A DNA stretch of 34,006 bases from an uncultured Clostridia bacterium (GCA_904501795.1 CAJGCK010000004.1:1-34006), one strand, 5' to 3'; shown: positions 7,006 to 15,866, numbered from the stretch's first letter. Notes: generated by a model not told the origin, from the sequence alone. Translations and numbers: made by a program.

Positions 7006-8024
7006 TATGCCTTCTTTTCTACTTCGGGCGGTGCTATAAGCCCGATATGTTCGTAGCCTTCTTTAAGTAATACTCTACCCCTTGGCGTTCTTGCGATAAA
7101 GCCTAGTTGAAGAAGATACGGCTCGTAAACGTCTTCTATAGTGTTGGCGTCTTCGTTGATGGTTGCCGATAACGTGTCTAATCCACACGGCCCACCGTTG
7201 AATTTTTTAGCCATAGTAGTTAAAATATCTATATCTATACGGTCTAGCCCTAAATGGTCTATTTCTAGCATTGAAAGAGCGCCTTGCGCGTCGGACAGTT
7301 CGATTTTTTCGTGCCCTTTAACGATAGAATAGTCTCTTACACGGCGCAATAAACGGTTAGCTATTCTCGGCGTTCCACGACTGCGCTTACCTATCTCTCT
7401 TGCGGCAGGCTCTAAAATTTCGGCGTTGAGTTTGACCGCCGAACGCATTACTATTTCAGTAAGTTGGTCTTCGGTGTAAGGTTCTAAACGTAAAAGCATG
7501 CCGAATCTATCGCGAAGTGGTGCGGAAAGCATGCCCGCCTTAGTGGTCGCGCCTACTAACGTGAACTTGGGCAACGGCAACTGAACGTTGCGAGCCGAAG
7601 GACCTTTTCCTATTATAAAATCTAATGTGTAATCTTCCATAGCGGGATACAAAATTTCTTCTACCGTATGGTTAAGTCTATGAATTTCGTCTATAAACAA
7701 CACGTCTTTTTCGTTAAGGTTGGTAAGTATTGCGGCAAGGTCGCCCGCGCGTTCTATAGCAGGGCCACTGGTAATTTTGATTTGAGTACCTAGTTCGGAA
7801 GCGATAATATGCGCAAGCGTAGTTTTACCAAGCCCCGCAGGACCGTATAACAAAACGTGGTCTAACGCCTCGTCTCGCATTTTAGCAGATGCCATATATA
7901 CGGCGAGATTGTCTTTAACCTTCTCTTGCCCAACGTAACCGTCCATCGATTTAGGACGCAAAACGTTTTCTATTTCACTATCATACTGGTTACAAGTGCT
8001 AGTGATAAGTCTTTCTTCTTCCAT
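7005..8024 (-). CDS. ruvB: Holliday junction branch-migration ATPase RuvB
   Basis: 339 residues. An AAA+ domain carries Walker A GPAGLGKTTLA near residue 61, Walker B LFIDEIHRL, sensor VGATTKAGMLSAPLRDRFG, and the C-terminal winged-helix signature GLDTLSATINED...EPYLLQLGFIARTPRGR. RuvB hexamers, loaded by RuvA, drive branch migration of Holliday junctions. The gene lies 6 bp after ruvA and shares its last base with the queA start, in an operon ruvC-ruvA-ruvB-queA(-tgt). Confidence 0.96.
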   Translation of the reverse strand: MEEERLITSTCNQYDSEIENVLRPKSMDGYVGQEKVKDNLAVYMASAKMRDEALDHVLLYGPAGLGKTTLAHIIASELGTQIKITSGPAIERAGDLAAILTNLNEKDVLFIDEIHRLNHTVEEILYPAMEDYTLDFIIGKGPSARNVQLPLPKFTLVGATTKAGMLSAPLRDRFGMLLRLEPYTEDQLTEIVMRSAVKLNAEILEPAAREIGKRSRGTPRIANRLLRRVRDYSIVKGHEKIELSDAQGALSMLEIDHLGLDRIDIDILTTMAKKFNGGPCGLDTLSATINEDANTIEDVYEPYLLQLGFIARTPRGRVLLKEGYEHIGLIAPPEVEKKA

Positions 8025-8030
8025 AACTAC

Positions 8031-8627
8031 CTACCTAATATTCTTTAACGCAAAAGAAATAAGTTGTTCAACCGAAGTTGCGCCTTGCGCGGTTGCGTTT
8101 TTAACCGCAGTTATCGATTCGGTTTTAGTAAACCCTAAACTCATAAGCGCAACTACCGCGTCTTCGTTTACTACCCCTTCATCTTTTATCGGGACAATCG
8201 AAGTTACTTCGCCCGTTAACGAAGCGTCTTCAGTAATTTTTTCGCGGAGTTCTAAAATGATACGCTCTGCCGTTTTTTTGCCAAGCCCTTTTATTTTTGA
8301 AAGAGACTTAACGTCTTCGGTTGCTATCCATAGCGCTAGTTCGTTAATTCCTACCGCCGAAAGTACCGTGATACCCATTTTGGGGCCCACGCCAGACACG
8401 GTGATTAGTTTTAGAAACATGCTCTTTTCGGCAAGCGAAGAAAAGCCGTATAAATACACCCCGTCTTCACGGACCGCCATATACGTATATACTTCACATT
8501 CGCTATTCACGTTGGCTTTTGCCATTACCGAAGACGAACAATTGACTTCATATCCTATCCCGTTATTTTCTATCAGTAAAACACCAACCGAAACGTTTAA
8601 TACCTTTCCTTTAATATATCCTATCAT
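8031..8627 (-). CDS. ruvA: Holliday junction DNA-binding protein RuvA
   Basis: 198 residues with the three RuvA domains in order: an OB-fold (1-63, beginning MIGYIKGKV), tandem helix-hairpin-helix motifs (about 70-140, with VSGVGPKMGITVLS and IKGLGKKTAERIILELREK), and a short C-terminal UBA-like domain that contacts RuvB (ALMSLGFTKTES). It lies 15 bp downstream of ruvC and 6 bp before ruvB. Confidence 0.95.
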   Translation of the reverse strand: MIGYIKGKVLNVSVGVLLIENNGIGYEVNCSSSVMAKANVNSECEVYTYMAVREDGVYLYGFSSLAEKSMFLKLITVSGVGPKMGITVLSAVGINELALWIATEDVKSLSKIKGLGKKTAERIILELREKITEDASLTGEVTSIVPIKDEGVVNEDAVVALMSLGFTKTESITAVKNATAQGATSVEQLISFALKNIR

Positions 8628-8642
8628 GCTGTTACTCCAAAA

Positions 8643-9137
8643 CTATATTCTAAACAATCCGCCGAGTTTGTTGGTTTGCGCGTGGCATAACGCAACGGCA
8701 AGCGCGTCCGCCGCGTCGTCGGGCTTGGGGATACCTTTTAGGTGCAAAAGACTTTTTACCATTTGCTGAATTTGTATTTTTTCCGCCCTTCCGTACCCCG
8801 TTAACGCTTGTTTTATTTGAAGGGGCGTGTATTCAAATATGTGTGGGCATATTTTGTTTGCCGTAAGCAAAACTACTCCCCTTGCGTGCGCAACGTTTAT
8901 GCCCGTTGTAACGTTTTTTGCAAAAAATAGTTCTTCTATTGCTATATGGTCGGGGTTAAACTTCTCTATAATTTGTTTAACGCCTTGCTCTATCATACAC
9001 AGTCTAACGGCAAGATTTTCGTTTTTAGGGGTGGAAACCACGCCGTAATCGAGCATTTCGCTTCTTCCACCGTTTTCAGTTTTTATTACCCCGTAGCCAA
9101 GAGTTGCTAAACCAGGGTCGAAACCTAATATAATCAT
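8643..9137 (-). CDS. ruvC: Crossover junction endodeoxyribonuclease RuvC
   Basis: 164 residues, normal length for this RNase H-fold resolvase. Acidic catalytic residues are visible: D7 in GFDPGLATLGYG, E68 in IAIEELFF, and the C-terminal PDDAADALAVALCH cluster. It begins the ruvCAB operon. The ATG is fixed because the beta-1 strand MIILGFDPG starts at residue 1. No Shine-Dalgarno is present; the promoter is so close that the mRNA would carry only a few untranslated bases. Confidence 0.95.
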   Translation of the reverse strand: MIILGFDPGLATLGYGVIKTENGGRSEMLDYGVVSTPKNENLAVRLCMIEQGVKQIIEKFNPDHIAIEELFFAKNVTTGINVAHARGVVLLTANKICPHIFEYTPLQIKQALTGYGRAEKIQIQQMVKSLLHLKGIPKPDDAADALAVALCHAQTNKLGGLFRI

Positions 9138-9145
9138 ACTATTTT

Positions 9146-9174
9146 ATTTTACTTTAATTTATTTAAAAAGTCAA
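9146..9174 (-). promoter_or_regulatory. ruvC promoter, apparently leaderless
   Basis: Minus strand: TTGACT (9174-9169), 17-bp spacer, TAAAAT (9151-9146). The start codon begins at 9137, nine bases past the -10 box, so the transcript should start about two bases before the ATG. Confidence 0.7.
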
Positions 9175-9211
9175 TAGATTGCGTTGTTAATTCCCCCTAA
9201 CTATTCACTAT

Positions 9212-9237
9212 AAAAAAAGCGTGGCAATTTGCCACGC
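9212..9237 (-). terminator. Terminator of the BspA-like gene
   Basis: Minus strand: GCGTGGCAA and TTGCCACGC form a near-perfect hairpin followed by seven T. It isolates the upstream BspA-like gene from the ruvC promoter. Confidence 0.9.
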
Positions 9238-9255
9238 CTATATTTAGTTTTACTT

Positions 9256-10962
9256 TTACCACTTAGTTGCAATACCGTTAACGTAGTGCCAGTATCCGCT
9301 TGCGCCGGGATTAGTTGCACTATAATAATATCTTGGCGCATTTTTTAGAGAAGCCGTGTTGTTAGAATGCATATTTTCTAACAATTCGCTCCAGTCGCTT
9401 TCGGTCCCTTCATAATAAACAACAAGTGAACTTGCAACGTCTCTAAAAGTATTGTGACCAACCCCCGTTACGTTTTTGCCTATAACGTAAGTAGTTACTT
9501 GATTAACGTTTCTAAACGCAAAATCTTGAATATATCCACCTAAAACGTTGATATATTTTAACGTGGTTGGAATTGGATGATAAAAATTGTTAGGATAGGT
9601 TTCGTATTGTAAATAATAGGTTACACCGTCTATAACTCTCGTGTTATCGTAAGTTCTCAATATGTTTTCAACGCCGAATATTATGCCGAAAGTTCTTTGT
9701 TGTTGGTAAACGGCGCTTTCGCCTATGCCAACGAAAGGAATCGTCATTCTTTCAATTTTAGAGCAACCATTAAACGCTCCTTCGCCTATGAACGTTGCTT
9801 TGCTTTCCAAATCAAAATGAACGTCGGTTGCGTTAGAGCAATCCTTGAACGCATTTTCTGCTACGTTAAGCACGCTTGCAGGGATATTTATGGAAGTTAT
9901 TTCCGTTAGTCCTTCACACGCTTTTTTGCCTATAAATTTACAAGTCGACGCAATATTTAAGGTGGTAATACTTTTATTAGAAACACCTGCTAGATAAACG
10001 TATTTATTAGTGTTATTGCCCATATAATTTAAGCCGTTTTCATTAAAATAAGTCAGCTTGTCGCAGCCTAACAAACAGTCCGCGCCGAGCACGGTTAAAC
10101 TGTTTGGTAAAGATATGCTTTGTAGTTCGATACAACCCCTAAATGCGGTCACCCCGATTTCTTTTATGCCTTCGGACAAGCTTATTCCACTGAGTTTAAC
10201 GCAATTTTCAAAAGCGCTCGTCCCTATTTTTTCAAGGGCGATATTCGCGGGAACGGTCACTGTGGTTAGTGAAGAACAATCTTTGAACGAATAAGAGTCC
10301 AAAACTTCAAGTGAAGAGGGTAACGATACGCTCTTTAATGCAGTACAACCGTTGAACACTTCTCTACCTATAGACTTTAATCCTTGAGGCAAACTTATGC
10401 TTTCTAATTTTGAACAGCCTTGGAAAGCACCGTCTTTAATTTCGGTTACCGTAGACGGCAAAACTATGTTTTTAAGTTTTGGATTTTGTAAGAAGGCTTG
10501 CATGCCTATATTTTTGATTTCAACACCGTATAACGTAGAAGGTATTACTAATTCTTCACCGTCGTATTCGGCAACGCCGTAAGGCGTTAGACCACGTAAA
10601 GCGTTATCCGTTTCTCTTACCTTATATATCGCTTCTACCCTTCCGTATGCCTTTTTGCCTTCGGTTTTATCCCAAGACAAAATATCGCTTTCTTCAATTT
10701 TATTTTTAAATGTTTTTTCTTTATACCAACCAACGAAATCGTAACCATCGTCCAACGTGGGATCTACGGGTAATTTTTCTTCTATAACGTCACTTTTTTT
10801 AATAGTGTGATAAACTTCGTTATCTAAATAGAAAACGTAATCCGTTACACTTTCTGGACCAGGTGTTGATGGTGAGCATGCACTTAACAGGAAAAGCGAA
10901 AGCGATAGCGTAAAGAGCGATACTAGCACGGCGGTAGCGATTTTTCTAAAATTCTTTTTCAT
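9256..10962 (-). CDS. BspA-type leucine-rich repeat lipoprotein
   Basis: 568 residues from ATG at 10962. An ATG at 11010 is in frame but lies inside the promoter, so it was rejected. The N-terminus MKKNFRKIA plus a hydrophobic stretch and LLSAC is a lipoprotein signal peptide. An InlB/Flg_new-like module follows at about 40-125 (GYDFVGWYKEKTFKNKI). Then come at least ten LRR_5/BspA repeats of about 23 residues (for example IGMQAFLQNPKLKNIVLPST and CSKLESISLPQGLKSIG). The C-terminus ends YWHYVNG with no LPXTG anchor, consistent with lipid anchoring. Such proteins usually bind host or microbial surfaces. The ligand is unknown. The Shine-Dalgarno (GAGAAAAG) is weak. Confidence 0.88.
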   Translation of the reverse strand: MKKNFRKIATAVLVSLFTLSLSLFLLSACSPSTPGPESVTDYVFYLDNEVYHTIKKSDVIEEKLPVDPTLDDGYDFVGWYKEKTFKNKIEESDILSWDKTEGKKAYGRVEAIYKVRETDNALRGLTPYGVAEYDGEELVIPSTLYGVEIKNIGMQAFLQNPKLKNIVLPSTVTEIKDGAFQGCSKLESISLPQGLKSIGREVFNGCTALKSVSLPSSLEVLDSYSFKDCSSLTTVTVPANIALEKIGTSAFENCVKLSGISLSEGIKEIGVTAFRGCIELQSISLPNSLTVLGADCLLGCDKLTYFNENGLNYMGNNTNKYVYLAGVSNKSITTLNIASTCKFIGKKACEGLTEITSINIPASVLNVAENAFKDCSNATDVHFDLESKATFIGEGAFNGCSKIERMTIPFVGIGESAVYQQQRTFGIIFGVENILRTYDNTRVIDGVTYYLQYETYPNNFYHPIPTTLKYINVLGGYIQDFAFRNVNQVTTYVIGKNVTGVGHNTFRDVASSLVVYYEGTESDWSELLENMHSNNTASLKNAPRYYYSATNPGASGYWHYVNGIATKW

Positions 10963-11000
10963 TCTTTTCTCATAAAGTTTGATTTTGTGTGACTTTTTAT

Positions 11001-11029
11001 ATTTTAACATAACGTATACTAAATTTCAA
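11001..11029 (-). promoter_or_regulatory. Promoter of the BspA-like gene
   Basis: Minus strand: TTGAAA (11029-11024), 17-bp spacer ending TGT (extended -10), TAAAAT (11006-11001). The predicted start near 10994 leaves a leader of about 30 bases and excludes the upstream in-frame ATG at 11010. Confidence 0.7.
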
Positions 11030-11089
11030 TAATAAAACCAGAATTTATTCATTTAAAATCCTTTTAATTTTTACTGTAAAAAATGCTTT

Positions 11090-12328
11090 TTATAATCCCG
11101 TATCACAAAAACGGTATTGAGCAATCGTCATTGAAATTTGCTTGTTTTCAATGGTTAGTCCGTTATTTCTTGAAATGGATAGAGTTAGTTGATCACCAAC
11201 TGATAACGACGAAATTACCGAAGATAAAACCGCATTATCCGTCGTTGGCGTGCCGTTTGCCGAAAGAATTACGTCGCCTGCTAATAGTCCCGCTTTTGCG
11301 CTTATACTGTTTTCGGTTACCGCGGTTACGGAAAGAATGCCCGTTTCCGGTTGATAGGTAAAAACAAAGCCGGGTTTACTTTTTCTACCAGAAACGTAGC
11401 CATAGTTAGTTTCGGTTGCCGTGCCTATAAGTTGCCTTGCCACGTTGATAAAGCCATTTTCGGTTAAACTGCCGTCTATCTCATACGGAATAGCGTAGTT
11501 TATTCCCGAATAGCACGCCTCGTTTTCTAAGTCTAAGTCTCTACCGCCGTTGGTTAAACCTATTAGTTCGCCGTACATATTGAACAGTGCGCCACCCGAA
11601 CTGCCACGCCAAATATCCGTGTTGAGTTGTAAAAGGGTTAACGTGCCTTTGTCTATAAAACTTGCCGTGCGATTGACGTATGAAACGTAGCCTTTAGTAA
11701 ACGTGTTGGGAAGCGAGCCCGTAGGATTGCCTATGGCAAAAACTTCTGCGCCCTTTCTTACCGTATAGTTGTCGACGGGAACGGGGACTTCTTCTATAGA
11801 AAGATTATTTATCACGGGTAGGGTTAGTTTTAGCACCGCAACGTCCGATTCTTTGTCGCCACCTACTAAACTAATTTGCGAGTTCGGGTAAACGCTTGCG
11901 CCTATAGTTCCCGAAAAAGCGTACTTTGGATTATAGTCGGCGTCGGTGTAATTGCGTCTGTTTTCATCAGGAACGTATACCCTAACGTTACCCATGCTCT
12001 CTATAACGTGGTGACAAGTTAGAATATAATATTCGTTAACGGCGCGATCTTCTACTTTTACTATAACGCCCGAACCGAACGAAGCCGAGTCAGAGCCTAT
12101 AGGTTGAACTCGAATAGCAACCACCGCACGCTCCGTCTTATACACGGCGTCTTCGGTAGAAAGTATTTGCCTATCCGTTTCTTCTAACGTGCCAAGATTT
12201 ACCGACTGCGCTAAAATAACCGAGTCTAAAGTTTCGGGATTTTCAGGAGCAGGTATCTTAACGAAAGTACAAGCCGTGCTAGACAACACGGTTAAAATCA
12301 AAAGGATTAAAGAGATAATTTTTTTCAC
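11090..12328 (-). CDS. HtrA/DegP-like S1C serine protease lipoprotein with PDZ domain
   Basis: 412 residues with a GTG start at 12328 set by GGGAG eight bases upstream. A lipoprotein signal ends in SSTAC (C20). The trypsin-like domain (about 60-290) has the whole triad: H107 in LTCHHV, D162 in ESDVAVLKL and S244 in RGSSGGALF. One PDZ domain follows at about 325-400 (AGLLAGDVILSANGTPT). HtrA-type proteases degrade or refold damaged extracytoplasmic proteins; PDZ binds exposed C-termini. It differs from common membrane-anchored HtrA in being lipid-anchored. The BspA-like gene lies 127 bp downstream on the same strand with its own promoter. Confidence 0.9.
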   Translation of the reverse strand: MKKIISLILLILTVLSSTACTFVKIPAPENPETLDSVILAQSVNLGTLEETDRQILSTEDAVYKTERAVVAIRVQPIGSDSASFGSGVIVKVEDRAVNEYYILTCHHVIESMGNVRVYVPDENRRNYTDADYNPKYAFSGTIGASVYPNSQISLVGGDKESDVAVLKLTLPVINNLSIEEVPVPVDNYTVRKGAEVFAIGNPTGSLPNTFTKGYVSYVNRTASFIDKGTLTLLQLNTDIWRGSSGGALFNMYGELIGLTNGGRDLDLENEACYSGINYAIPYEIDGSLTENGFINVARQLIGTATETNYGYVSGRKSKPGFVFTYQPETGILSVTAVTENSISAKAGLLAGDVILSANGTPTTDNAVLSSVISSLSVGDQLTLSISRNNGLTIENKQISMTIAQYRFCDTGL

Positions 12329-12394
12329 TTTTTATTCTCCCTTACAAAAAGTTTTAAGGTGTTTATTATACCCCTTTTTAATTGAATTTATGTT

Positions 12395-12424
12395 TAAAAA
12401 ATCACCGAGAACGGTGATTTTTTT
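12395..12424 (-). terminator. Terminator of the phosphoglucomutase gene
   Basis: Minus strand: AAAAATCACCG pairs with CGGTGATTTTTT around a TTCT loop, with the T-run forming the lower stem and tail, three bases beyond the gene. Confidence 0.9.
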
Positions 12425-12427
12425 GAT

Positions 12428-14143
12428 TTATACATTTTTCATTACTTGTTCAAAATGCGCCCTAACCTTTTCGAAAAGTGGTTTTGCACAACCTTCGTTT
12501 TCACATTTTAATGAGTAATACACTTTAAGTTTGGGTTCTGTTCCGCTTGGGCGAATACATATAAAACTACCACCTTCGAGTTCATAATAAACGGCGTTTG
12601 TCTTGGCGGAATCTATTTGTGTTTTATTACCTTTATCATCTGTTCTTTGGCAAGTCGAATAGTCACGAACGGCAACTACTTTAAGCCCGCCTATATCAGT
12701 TAAGGTGACTCCTTTCATTTTATTAACCGCTTGGTTCATTTCTTTCATCGCGTTCAAGCCTTCGTATTTGATAGAAACGTTGGTGTCGAAAACGTAACCG
12801 TACTTTTCATAAATTTCGGTTAAGCGCTTATAAATCCCAACGCCCTTTTGGTTATAGTAACAAACCATCTCGGCAAAAAGCATGCTGGCAACGACCGCGT
12901 CTTTGTCCCTACAATGCGTTCCACGAAGATAACCGCAACTCTCTTCAAAACCAAACAAGAATTTTTTTATCCCAGTATCGTCGAACTGTTTTATCTTTTC
13001 GCCTATAAACTTGAAACCAACGGGTGTTTCGATTAGTTCTACGCCGTAATCCTTAGCAATAAGCGAAGCAAGTGACGTGCTAACGAAACTTTTTACAACA
13101 AAACCGTTTTTAAGCGATTTGCCAGAATTTTTAATTGCCGACAAAACGTAGTCTAATAACAACGCGCCTATTTGGTTGCCCGATAAACTCTCAAATTCGC
13201 CGTCAAAATTACGAATTGCTACGCCTAACCTATCGCAGTCGGGGTCGGTACCAAAAACTACGTCCGCTTTTTTGAAGTTTGCCATCAATATGCCACGAGT
13301 CAAAGTTTCTTTGTACTCAGGGTTAGGCACTTCTACGGTAGAAAATTCGGGGTCGTATTTAGACTGCTCGGGAACAAGCGTTGCCTCTATCCCCATTTTT
13401 TTTAAGATAGTGGTGACGGGAACGAAACCACTGCCGTGAACGGGTGTGTACACTAACTTTATACTCTTACCTTGCTCTTTGACAGCCTTGGGTGAGAGTG
13501 AAAGTTTTTTTATGGTTTTGTAGTATTTTCTATCTATTCTCTTAGGTACGCAAACTATCTTTTTGCGTTTAGATAAATCGTAAGCGATTTTATCCGATAG
13601 GCAACTGCCTATACCGTTTATGTATTCAACAACTTTCGCCGTGTCTTCGGGGGACATCTGTGCACCGTCTTCACCGTAAACTTTATATCCGTTGTATTCT
13701 TTGGGATTGTGACTTGCCGTTATCATTATACCCGCAACGGTAGAAAGTTCTCTCACCGCATAAGAAAGCATAGGTACGGGATGAACGGTTTTATATAAAT
13801 ACGTCTTTATTCCGTTTGACGCTAAAACAAGCGCAGAATCAAGTGCAAACTCGTACGACATACGCCTGGTGTCATATGAAATAACTACCCCGCGTTTTTT
13901 TGCTTTGTCTCCAAGCGATTTTACGTGCTCTGCAAGACCTTGGGTTGCACGACGTACGGTGTAAACGTTCATCATATTAGTGCCAAGACCTATTATGCCA
14001 CGCATACCTGCAGTGCCAAACTCTAAGTCCTTGCCAAAACAGTATTCTATTTCTTCTTCAGTTTTCTTTTGAAGTTCAACTCGTTCGGAATCGGTTATCT
14101 TGTTGCTTAAAAGCCAGTCTTGATAAATCTCTTTATACGTCAT
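12428..14143 (-). CDS. Phosphoglucomutase/phosphomannomutase (alpha-D-phosphohexomutase)
   Basis: 571 residues from ATG 14143, which has GGAG at good spacing. An ATG at 14155 is in frame but has no ribosome-binding site. All four family signatures are present: phosphoserine loop TASHNPKEYNGYK, metal-binding loop GTDPDCDRLG, sugar-specificity loop GFEESCGYLRG, and phosphate-binding RPSGTEPKLKVYY. The EFGTAGMRGI N-terminus and length match the PgcA/YhxB group that interconverts glucose-1-P and glucose-6-P (some act on mannose or pentose phosphates). It has its own promoter and terminator, so is probably monocistronic. Confidence 0.92.
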   Translation of the reverse strand: MTYKEIYQDWLLSNKITDSERVELQKKTEEEIEYCFGKDLEFGTAGMRGIIGLGTNMMNVYTVRRATQGLAEHVKSLGDKAKKRGVVISYDTRRMSYEFALDSALVLASNGIKTYLYKTVHPVPMLSYAVRELSTVAGIMITASHNPKEYNGYKVYGEDGAQMSPEDTAKVVEYINGIGSCLSDKIAYDLSKRKKIVCVPKRIDRKYYKTIKKLSLSPKAVKEQGKSIKLVYTPVHGSGFVPVTTILKKMGIEATLVPEQSKYDPEFSTVEVPNPEYKETLTRGILMANFKKADVVFGTDPDCDRLGVAIRNFDGEFESLSGNQIGALLLDYVLSAIKNSGKSLKNGFVVKSFVSTSLASLIAKDYGVELIETPVGFKFIGEKIKQFDDTGIKKFLFGFEESCGYLRGTHCRDKDAVVASMLFAEMVCYYNQKGVGIYKRLTEIYEKYGYVFDTNVSIKYEGLNAMKEMNQAVNKMKGVTLTDIGGLKVVAVRDYSTCQRTDDKGNKTQIDSAKTNAVYYELEGGSFICIRPSGTEPKLKVYYSLKCENEGCAKPLFEKVRAHFEQVMKNV

Positions 14144-14209
14144 GTCTATCTCCATTATCTTTTATAATCGATTTTACGTTATATTTTCTTTTAGAGTATA
14201 TTTTATTAT

Positions 14210-14239
14210 ATTATAAAGCATTAAAGTATATTATGTCAA
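14210..14239 (-). promoter_or_regulatory. Phosphoglucomutase promoter
   Basis: Minus strand: TTGACA (14239-14234), 18-bp spacer, TATAAT (14215-14210). The leader is about 60 bases and A/T-rich. Confidence 0.7.
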
Positions 14240-14251
14240 AGTTTTTTTTAT

Positions 14252-14304
14252 TTTTTTACGCCAGGTAGCGTAAAAAACCCCCGCTTTTTTAAGCGGGGGT
14301 TTTT
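14252..14304 (-). terminator. Tandem hairpins after glutamine synthetase
   Basis: The first hairpin (14272-14304) pairs AAAAACCCCCGCTT with AAGCGGGGGTTTTTT and is a strong terminator readable on both strands. Directly beyond it, TTTTTTACGC (14252-14261) and GCGTAAAAAA (14268-14277) form a second perfect 10-bp stem around a 6-base loop, sharing the T-run of the first. The second could be a backup terminator or a pause site upstream of the next promoter. Confidence 0.9.
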
Positions 14305-14307
14305 GTT

Positions 14308-15732
14308 TTATAGATTGTAATACTTCTCGAATTCACCGGGGTGTGGGATTTCAGCGATTTGCCTACATTCTGCACGTTTGGTTTTTATAAAGTTGTTTAT
14401 TAAAACTTCGGGGAATACTCCGCCTTCAAGCAAGTAATCGTGGTCAGCTTCGAGCGCGTTTAACGCTTCTTCAAGAGAAGTTGGCAAGCCCTTTAGTTTG
14501 CTCTTTTCTTCGTCGGACAAATTATACAAGTTGAAATCGTACGGTCCCCAACCGTTTGCTTTGGGGTCAATTTTGTTCTTAATTCCGTCAAGCCCTGCCA
14601 TCAATATTGCAGCGTAACAGAAATAGGGGTTGCACGTTGCGTCAGGGTTGCGAAGTTCAAACCTTCTTTCGTTTGGTTGTTTTGCGTACGCGGGAATTCT
14701 TATTACCGCGCTTCTGTTAGACGTTGCATACCCTACGGTAACGGGCGCTTCAAACCCGGGGACTAATCTCTTAAACGAGTTGGTGCTGGGGTTGGTTATA
14801 GCGCATAATGAAGAAATGTGTTTTAACAATCCGCCCATAAAATAGTGCGCCGTTTTAGATAAATGTGAATACCCTTCGTCATCGGAGAACACCGATTCGC
14901 CGTTCTTTAATAGTATCATATGAACGTGCATACCGCTTCCTGCTTCACCGTATACGGGCTTAGGCATGAGAGTTGCGCTCTTCCCGTATTTTTGAGCGGT
15001 ATTTTTGATTATGTATTTTATAGTCATCGTTGCGTCTGCCATTTCAGACATTTTGCCAAGTTGCGGTTCAATCTCGAACTGACCTGAGGCCGCTACTTCG
15101 GGATGATGATATTTAACGGGTATGCCTGCTTGTTCCATTAATAAACACATTTCGCTACGACATTCGTACGAAGTGTCGAAAGGTTTGGCTATATGATACG
15201 CCTTTTGCTTGGGCACGACTACGCCCTTGCCTTGTTCTAAACTATTCCAGTACGATTGATTAGCATCTAAATACATACCAACGGAATTCGGCTTTACTTC
15301 CCAACCAACGTTGTCGAACAAATAGAATTCGAATTCGGGAAGAATTAACATAGTGTCCGCAATACCGCTGTCTTTCATATATTTTTCAGCCGCAAGAACT
15401 ATATTCCTTGGATATTGCGCAAGCGGACGGTTCTTAGGACTGTCTATTATCATCGCGTTTCCGCTCATAGAAAGCGTTTTTATTTCACAAAACGGGTCTA
15501 TCATAGCGGTATCAGGATCAGGAATAAAAACCATGTCGCTCTTTTCTACAACGGCGTAACCGTAGTTAGAAGCGTCAAAGCCTATACCATTTACAAAAAC
15601 TTCTTCGTTAAAATGGGTGGCGGGAATAGTTACGTGGCGGAACTGCCCGTTTATATCTACCATCTTAAAGTCTACCATCTTAACGCCTTCTTCTTTAATA
15701 AGTTTTACTATCTTTTGAATTTTTTCTTTCAT
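14308..15732 (-). CDS. glnA: Glutamine synthetase, type I
   Basis: 474 residues. It makes glutamine from glutamate, ammonia and ATP as a cytosolic dodecamer. Family blocks are visible: beta-grasp N-domain (VDFKMVDINGQFRHVTIPA), FEFYLFD metal ligands, the ATP-binding KPVYGEAGSGMHVHM region, NPSTNSFKRLVPGFEAP and RRFELRNPDATCNPY. Length and the C-terminus (SLEEALNALEADHDYL, then PHPGEFEKYYNL) resemble the GSI-beta form more than the 440-residue Bacillus alpha form. The position of the E. coli adenylylation tyrosine is kept (Y403 in NLYNLSDEE); whether it is modified cannot be told. Good Shine-Dalgarno (GGAGG), own promoter and terminator. Confidence 0.94.
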   Translation of the reverse strand: MKEKIQKIVKLIKEEGVKMVDFKMVDINGQFRHVTIPATHFNEEVFVNGIGFDASNYGYAVVEKSDMVFIPDPDTAMIDPFCEIKTLSMSGNAMIIDSPKNRPLAQYPRNIVLAAEKYMKDSGIADTMLILPEFEFYLFDNVGWEVKPNSVGMYLDANQSYWNSLEQGKGVVVPKQKAYHIAKPFDTSYECRSEMCLLMEQAGIPVKYHHPEVAASGQFEIEPQLGKMSEMADATMTIKYIIKNTAQKYGKSATLMPKPVYGEAGSGMHVHMILLKNGESVFSDDEGYSHLSKTAHYFMGGLLKHISSLCAITNPSTNSFKRLVPGFEAPVTVGYATSNRSAVIRIPAYAKQPNERRFELRNPDATCNPYFCYAAILMAGLDGIKNKIDPKANGWGPYDFNLYNLSDEEKSKLKGLPTSLEEALNALEADHDYLLEGGVFPEVLINNFIKTKRAECRQIAEIPHPGEFEKYYNL

Positions 15733-15758
15733 GAAAAACCTCCGAATATAACAAGATT

Positions 15759-15787
15759 ATTTTACATGAATTTTGACTTTTTGTCAA
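15759..15787 (-). promoter_or_regulatory. glnA promoter overlapped by a 15-bp inverted repeat
   Basis: Minus strand: TTGACA (15787-15782), 17-bp spacer, TAAAAT (15764-15759). The -35 box is one half of an inverted repeat, TTGAC-N5-GTCAA (15773-15787), a possible operator. It does not match the GlnR consensus TGTNA-N7-TNACA. Confidence 0.65.
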
Positions 15788-15866
15788 TAACTTGCAAAAA
15801 CAAAATCGTTTACCAATTGTTTTTTTTTGCTGTTTTTTTAGTTTTTTATAAAAACCTATCTAAAAC

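Noticed and set aside
7996..8769. 257-codon plus-strand frame opposite ruvA and the end of ruvC
   Set aside because: It is antisense to two certain genes, Ser/Thr/Pro-rich as expected for a shadow frame, and has no promoter or ribosome-binding site.
10960..11010. Upstream in-frame ATG (11010) as the start of the BspA-like gene
   Set aside because: It lies between the -35 and -10 boxes of the best promoter and would put a charged stretch before the signal peptide.
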